Source: Streptomyces roseoviridis (GTDB taxonomy: Bacteria; Actinomycetota; Actinomycetes; Streptomycetales; Streptomycetaceae). Taken from it: DNA of 64,000 nt. Location: positions 5,332,001-5,396,000 of the forward strand of contig NZ_BAAAWU010000001.1 in NCBI RefSeq assembly GCF_039535235.1. Direction: 5' to 3'. The notes under the pieces were generated by a model that was given only the letters and a program-made list of their open reading frames with translations, was not told where the DNA came from and searched no databases. This document shows, in pieces, positions 60,923 through 64,000 of the stretch (within the stretch, counting starts at the first letter, position 1; every line of letters starts with the position of its first letter). The position numbers were made by a program, and so were the translations under genes.

Positions 60923-62377
60923 ATGCCCCGCCGCCACGTCCATGTGACCGCTCCGGCCGACGACCCGCTGCGGGCCGCCCTGCGCGCGCTCCGCGCCGAG
61001 CTGGGGATCCCCGACGGCTTCCCGCCCGCCGTCCTCGCCGAGGCCGAGGAGGCCGCCAGGACCCCGCCCTCACCGCGGGACCGGGTCGACGCCACCGACC
61101 TGCCCTTCCTCACCATCGACCCGCCGGCGTCCCGGGACCTCGACCAGGCCATGCACCTGACCCGCCGGGCCGGCGGCGGCTACCGGGTCCACTACGCCAT
61201 CGCCGACGTCGCCGCCTTCGTCATCCCCGGCGGAGCCGTCGACACCGAGGCGCACCGCCGGGCGACCACCCTCTACCTCCCCGACGGCAAGGTGCCGCTG
61301 CACCCCTCCGTCCTGTCCGAGGGCGCCGCCAGCCTCCTGCCGGGCAGCACCGTGCCCGCCCTGCTGTGGCGCATCGACCTCGACGCCGACGGCCGCACCG
61401 TCGCCACCGACGTGCGCCGCGCCCTCGTCCGCAGCCGCTCCCGGCTCGACTACGCGGGCGCCCAGGCGCAGATCGACGCCGGCACCGCCGAGGAGCCGCT
61501 CGCCCTGCTGCGGGACGTGGGCAGGCTCCGCGAGGCCCTGGAGATCGAACGCGGCGGCATCTCCCTCAACGTCCCCGAGCAGGAGATCGCCGAGACCGGC
61601 GACGGCTCCTACAGCCTGCACTACCGCGCCCCGCTGCCCGTCGACGGCTGGAACGCCCAGATCTCCCTGCTCACCGGCATGGCCGCGGCCGACCTCATGA
61701 TGGCCGCCGGCACCGGCATCCTGCGCACCCTGCCGCCCGCCCCGGACGGCGCCGTCGCCCGGCTGCGGCGCTCCGCCAAGGCCCTCGGGATCGACTGGCC
61801 GCACCACGTCTCGTACGCGGCGCTCATCCGCTCCCTGGACCCCCGCCACACCCGCCACGCCGCCTTCCTCCAGGACGCGACCACCCTCCTGCGGGGCTCC
61901 GACTACACGCCCTTCACCGACGGGCACCTCCCCTCGCCCGCCGTCCACGCCGCCGTCGCCGACGAGTACACCCACTGCACGGCGCCGCTGCGCCGGCTCG
62001 TCGACCGCTACGCGGGCGAACTGTGCCTCGCCGCCGTCGCGGGCACCGAGCCGCCCGCGTGGGTGCTCGGCGCGCTCGACGGACTGCCGGACGACATGGC
62101 GCGGGGCACCCGCCTCGCCAACACGGCCGAGCGGGAGTGCGTCGACGTCGTGGAGGAGGCCCTGCTCAGCGGGCGGATCGGCGAGACCTTCGACTCCGTC
62201 GTCATCGACGTGAAGGAACACGAACCGGACGTCGGCACCGTCCACCTGGAGGACCCGGCGGTGATCGGCCGGGTCCTGGCCGACGGGGCGCCCCTGCCGC
62301 TCGGCGAACGGCTCCGGGTCAGGCTGACGCAGGCAGATCCCGCACGACGGGAGAAGGTGCGGTTCACACCCGCGTGA
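60923..62377 (+). CDS. RNB-domain ribonuclease (RNase II/R family, short form)
   Basis: 484 residues. Catalytic acidic cluster LTIDPPASRDLDQAMHL (about 70-86), VHYAIADVAAFV, LSEGAASLLPG, LLTGMAAADLMMAAGTGILRTLPP and YTHCTAPLRRLVDRYAGELCL. The N-terminal cold-shock domains of RNase II/R are missing and the C-terminal S1 part is reduced to about 60 residues, as in the actinobacterial short form. It should degrade RNA 3' to 5'. ATG 60923. Confidence 0.92.
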   Translation: MPRRHVHVTAPADDPLRAALRALRAELGIPDGFPPAVLAEAEEAARTPPSPRDRVDATDLPFLTIDPPASRDLDQAMHLTRRAGGGYRVHYAIADVAAFVIPGGAVDTEAHRRATTLYLPDGKVPLHPSVLSEGAASLLPGSTVPALLWRIDLDADGRTVATDVRRALVRSRSRLDYAGAQAQIDAGTAEEPLALLRDVGRLREALEIERGGISLNVPEQEIAETGDGSYSLHYRAPLPVDGWNAQISLLTGMAAADLMMAAGTGILRTLPPAPDGAVARLRRSAKALGIDWPHHVSYAALIRSLDPRHTRHAAFLQDATTLLRGSDYTPFTDGHLPSPAVHAAVADEYTHCTAPLRRLVDRYAGELCLAAVAGTEPPAWVLGALDGLPDDMARGTRLANTAERECVDVVEEALLSGRIGETFDSVVIDVKEHEPDVGTVHLEDPAVIGRVLADGAPLPLGERLRVRLTQADPARREKVRFTPA

Positions 62378-62496
62378 GGGCCCGCCCCCGCTCCCGTACG
62401 AGGGCGCCCGCGTCGCGTCCGCGTGCAGCCGCACCGTCCGCGTGGGCCAGGGAGCCCGTCAGGGGCGGGTAGGGACCGGCCGCCGCCCCGGAGGGG

Positions 62497-63330
62497 TCAG
62501 TTGAACTGGTCCGGGTGCGGGCCCGTGCGCAGGTCGCGGTCGAGACCGGCGACGGCGGCCATCTCGTCGTCGGTGAGGGTGAAGTCGAAGACGTCGAGGT
62601 TCTGGCGGATGCGCTCGGGCGTCACCGACTTGGGGATGACGATGTTGCCGAGCTGGAGGTGCCAGCGCAGGACGACCTGGGCCGGGGACGCGCCGTGCCG
62701 GTCGGCGATCGTGGTGATCGGCTCGTCCTTGAGGACGGCGCCCTGGGCGAGCGGGCTCCACGCCTCGGTGGCGATGCCCAGCTCGGCGTGCACGGCACGC
62801 AGTTCCGCCTGCTGCAAGCCCGGGTGCAGCTCGACCTGGTTGACGGCCGGGACGAGCTCGGCGCCGTCGATCAGCCGCTTCAGGTGGTCGGCCTGGAAGT
62901 TGGAGACGCCCGCGGTGCGGACCCGGCCGTCGGCGACCAGCTTCTCGATGGCCGTCCAGGTCTCCTGGTACAGGTCACGGGCCGGGGTGGGCCAGTGGAT
63001 CAGGTACATGTCGACGTAGTCGAGGCCCAGCTTGGCCAGGCTCTCGTCGAAGGCGCGGAGCGTGGAGTCGTAGCCCTGGTCGGCGTTCCACAGCTTGGTG
63101 GTGACGAACAGGTCGTCGCGGGCGACTCCGGACTCGGCGAGGGCCTTGCCCACGCCCGCCTCGTTGCCGTAGATCGCGGCCGTGTCGATGGAGCGGTAGC
63201 CGGCCTCCAGGGCGGAGGCGACGGCGGCGGTGGTCTCCTCGTCCGGGACCTGGAAGACGCCGAAGCCGAGCTGCGGGATCTCGACGCCGTTGTTGAGGGT
63301 GACGGTGGGGATGCTGCTGTTCGCTGCCAT
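62497..63330 (-). CDS. Aldo/keto reductase (AKR5-like)
   Basis: 277 residues, TIM-barrel NADPH reductase. Catalytic tetrad: Asp in RSIDTAAIYGNE, Tyr in the same motif, Lys in VTTKLWNADQGYD, His in YLIHWPTP. Also GVSNFQADHLKRL, NQVELHPGLQQ and IPKSVTPERIRQNLDVFDFTLTDDEM. Typical 2,5-diketo-gluconate-reductase-like group; reduces aldehydes or ketones. ATG 63330 with GAGAGAGGTC. It is the last gene of an operon with the two genes to its right. The 119-bp gap to the RNB gene holds nothing visible. Confidence 0.93.
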   Translation of the reverse strand: MAANSSIPTVTLNNGVEIPQLGFGVFQVPDEETTAAVASALEAGYRSIDTAAIYGNEAGVGKALAESGVARDDLFVTTKLWNADQGYDSTLRAFDESLAKLGLDYVDMYLIHWPTPARDLYQETWTAIEKLVADGRVRTAGVSNFQADHLKRLIDGAELVPAVNQVELHPGLQQAELRAVHAELGIATEAWSPLAQGAVLKDEPITTIADRHGASPAQVVLRWHLQLGNIVIPKSVTPERIRQNLDVFDFTLTDDEMAAVAGLDRDLRTGPHPDQFN

Positions 63331-63347
63331 GGTGCGGATGACCTCTC

Positions 63348-63725
63348 TCAGGCGGTGGCGCGGGTGGTACCGGTGGTTCCGGTCGTACGGGGGGTGAGGG
63401 TGTAGCGGACGGTCTGGGCGCTGATGAGCCCGTCGCGGAAGACGAACGTGTCCACGCCGTCGGTGACCTCGTGGGTGCCGGTGGCGGCGCTCCACCGCAG
63501 GAACAGCACGTCACCGGCGAACCGAGGATCCAGCTGCCATTCGGCGTCCGGCAGATCGGCGAGCAGCCTGCCGATGCCCCGCCGTACTCCCTCACGTCCC
63601 GTGAGGGTTTCCTCGGGGGTGAGGAAGACGGCGTCCTCGGTGTAGTTCTGGCTGATCATGTCGAGGTCGCCGGTGCCGAGCCGGTCACCGTGGTCGGCGA
63701 AGACCTCCTGCGGCGTACGGCTCAT
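63348..63725 (-). CDS. NTF2-like / SnoaL-type protein
   Basis: 125 residues of the cone-shaped NTF2 fold: EVFADHGDRLGTGDLDMISQNYTEDAVFLTPEETLTGREGVRRGIGRLL, then VLFLRWSAATGTHEVTDGVDTFVFRDGLISAQTVRYTL. No clear catalytic Asp/His pair, so it may bind a ligand or act as an isomerase-like partner. ATG 63725 overlaps the stop of the upstream gene (ATGA). Confidence 0.88.
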   Translation of the reverse strand: MSRTPQEVFADHGDRLGTGDLDMISQNYTEDAVFLTPEETLTGREGVRRGIGRLLADLPDAEWQLDPRFAGDVLFLRWSAATGTHEVTDGVDTFVFRDGLISAQTVRYTLTPRTTGTTGTTRATA

Positions 63726-64000
63726 CGGGCGGATCCGGCCAGCTCTTCGAGCGCGGCGGTGGCGAAGCCGTGGTCCTGCTCGGGGGCGCCGCCGCCGACG
63801 CCGATCGCGCCGATCAGCCGGCCGTCGCGGTGGACGGGGATGCCGCCCGCGATGAACAGCAGCGGCTTGTCGAGCGCGGTGGGCAGCGAGTGGAACGGCC
63901 CGTCGGGCTTGACCAGGTCGACCAGGTCGGCGGTGGGCGCGTTCAGCTGGAGCGCGGTGTACGCCTTGCGGGTGCTCGTCTCGCCGGAGATCAGGACGGC
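63722..64000 (-). CDS. GlcG/HbpS-family heme-binding protein (N-terminus beyond window)
   Basis: The visible 92 codons are the C-terminal part: SGETSTRKAYTALQLNAPTADLVDL, FHSLPTALDKPLLFIAGGIPVHRDGRLIGAIGVGGGAPEQDHGFATAALEEL. The IAGGIPV..G..IGAIGVSGG motif is diagnostic of GlcG/HbpS (DUF336) proteins, some of which bind or degrade heme in Streptomyces. The stop overlaps the NTF2-like gene start. Start, and any signal peptide, lie outside the window. Confidence 0.9.
   Translation of the reverse strand, partial: AVLISGETSTRKAYTALQLNAPTADLVDLVKPDGPFHSLPTALDKPLLFIAGGIPVHRDGRLIGAIGVGGGAPEQDHGFATAALEELAGSAR

Overview
The window reads as streptomycete chromosome. G+C and third-position G/C are very high, GTG starts and GTGA/ATGA stop-start overlaps are common, and many genes belong to Streptomyces families (DUF2330, DUF4259, DUF5753/DUF397, SLT transglycosylase, three-domain ECF transport). 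About 66 protein genes are supported. I see no rRNA, tRNA, CRISPR array, insertion sequence or prophage.

Layout. 1-6 kb: a cut-off membrane protein with an apparent frameshift, a drug exporter fused to a winged helix, an acetyltransferase, a MhuD-type heme-degrading enzyme, a serpin and an O-methyltransferase. 7.2-10 kb: a divergent CYP125-like P450 / FadA5 steroid thiolase pair. 10.1-17 kb: a cobalamin-riboswitch operon encoding two surface proteins and an ECF transporter. 17-20 kb: an MBL hydrolase divergent from an aldehyde dehydrogenase-ferredoxin operon. 20-22 kb: three paralogous lipoproteins. 22-26.3 kb: KstR, divergent from a glycosyltransferase-methyltransferase-toroid operon. 26-41.6 kb: mixed housekeeping and accessory genes, including a WhiJ-like regulatory trio and two damaged genes near 39 kb. 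41.8-45.3 kb: a FadE34-like double acyl-CoA dehydrogenase with an SCP2-type thiolase. 45-49 kb: an exporter, an orphan receiver protein, an acetyltransferase and a MarR-type regulator. 49-52 kb: a MaoC hydratase / Zn-alcohol dehydrogenase / SDR operon. 52-64 kb: a beta-propeller gene with a 40-residue peptide, an iron-box-controlled siderophore lipoprotein, the Nif3 / zinc-ribbon / RNase H-CobC operon, KDPG aldolase, YaaA, an RNB nuclease, and an aldo/keto reductase / NTF2 / HbpS-like operon.

Two systems stand out. First, steroid side-chain degradation functions (P450, ferredoxin, aldehyde dehydrogenase, FadE, hydratase, dehydrogenase, thiolases) are scattered over 43 kb. They are tied together by a KstR-like repressor and by KstR-type operators (TnnAACnnGTTnnA): three exact and three near matches, all at these promoters or beside kstR. 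A second inverted repeat (CTGAY-N5-RTCAG) recurs at five lipid-gene promoters, usually next to a KstR site. One exact KstR site overlaps a predicted promoter of the uncharacterised glycosyltransferase operon. Second, the B12-riboswitch operon encodes a secreted alpha/alpha-toroid protein followed by a small exported protein with a DUF4430-like pattern. This resembles the two domains of animal transcobalamin made as separate proteins, encoded upstream of the ECF importer genes; this reading is inference.

GC-rich simple repeats occur both between genes and in protein linkers. At two places single-base homopolymer differences appear to break a reading frame.
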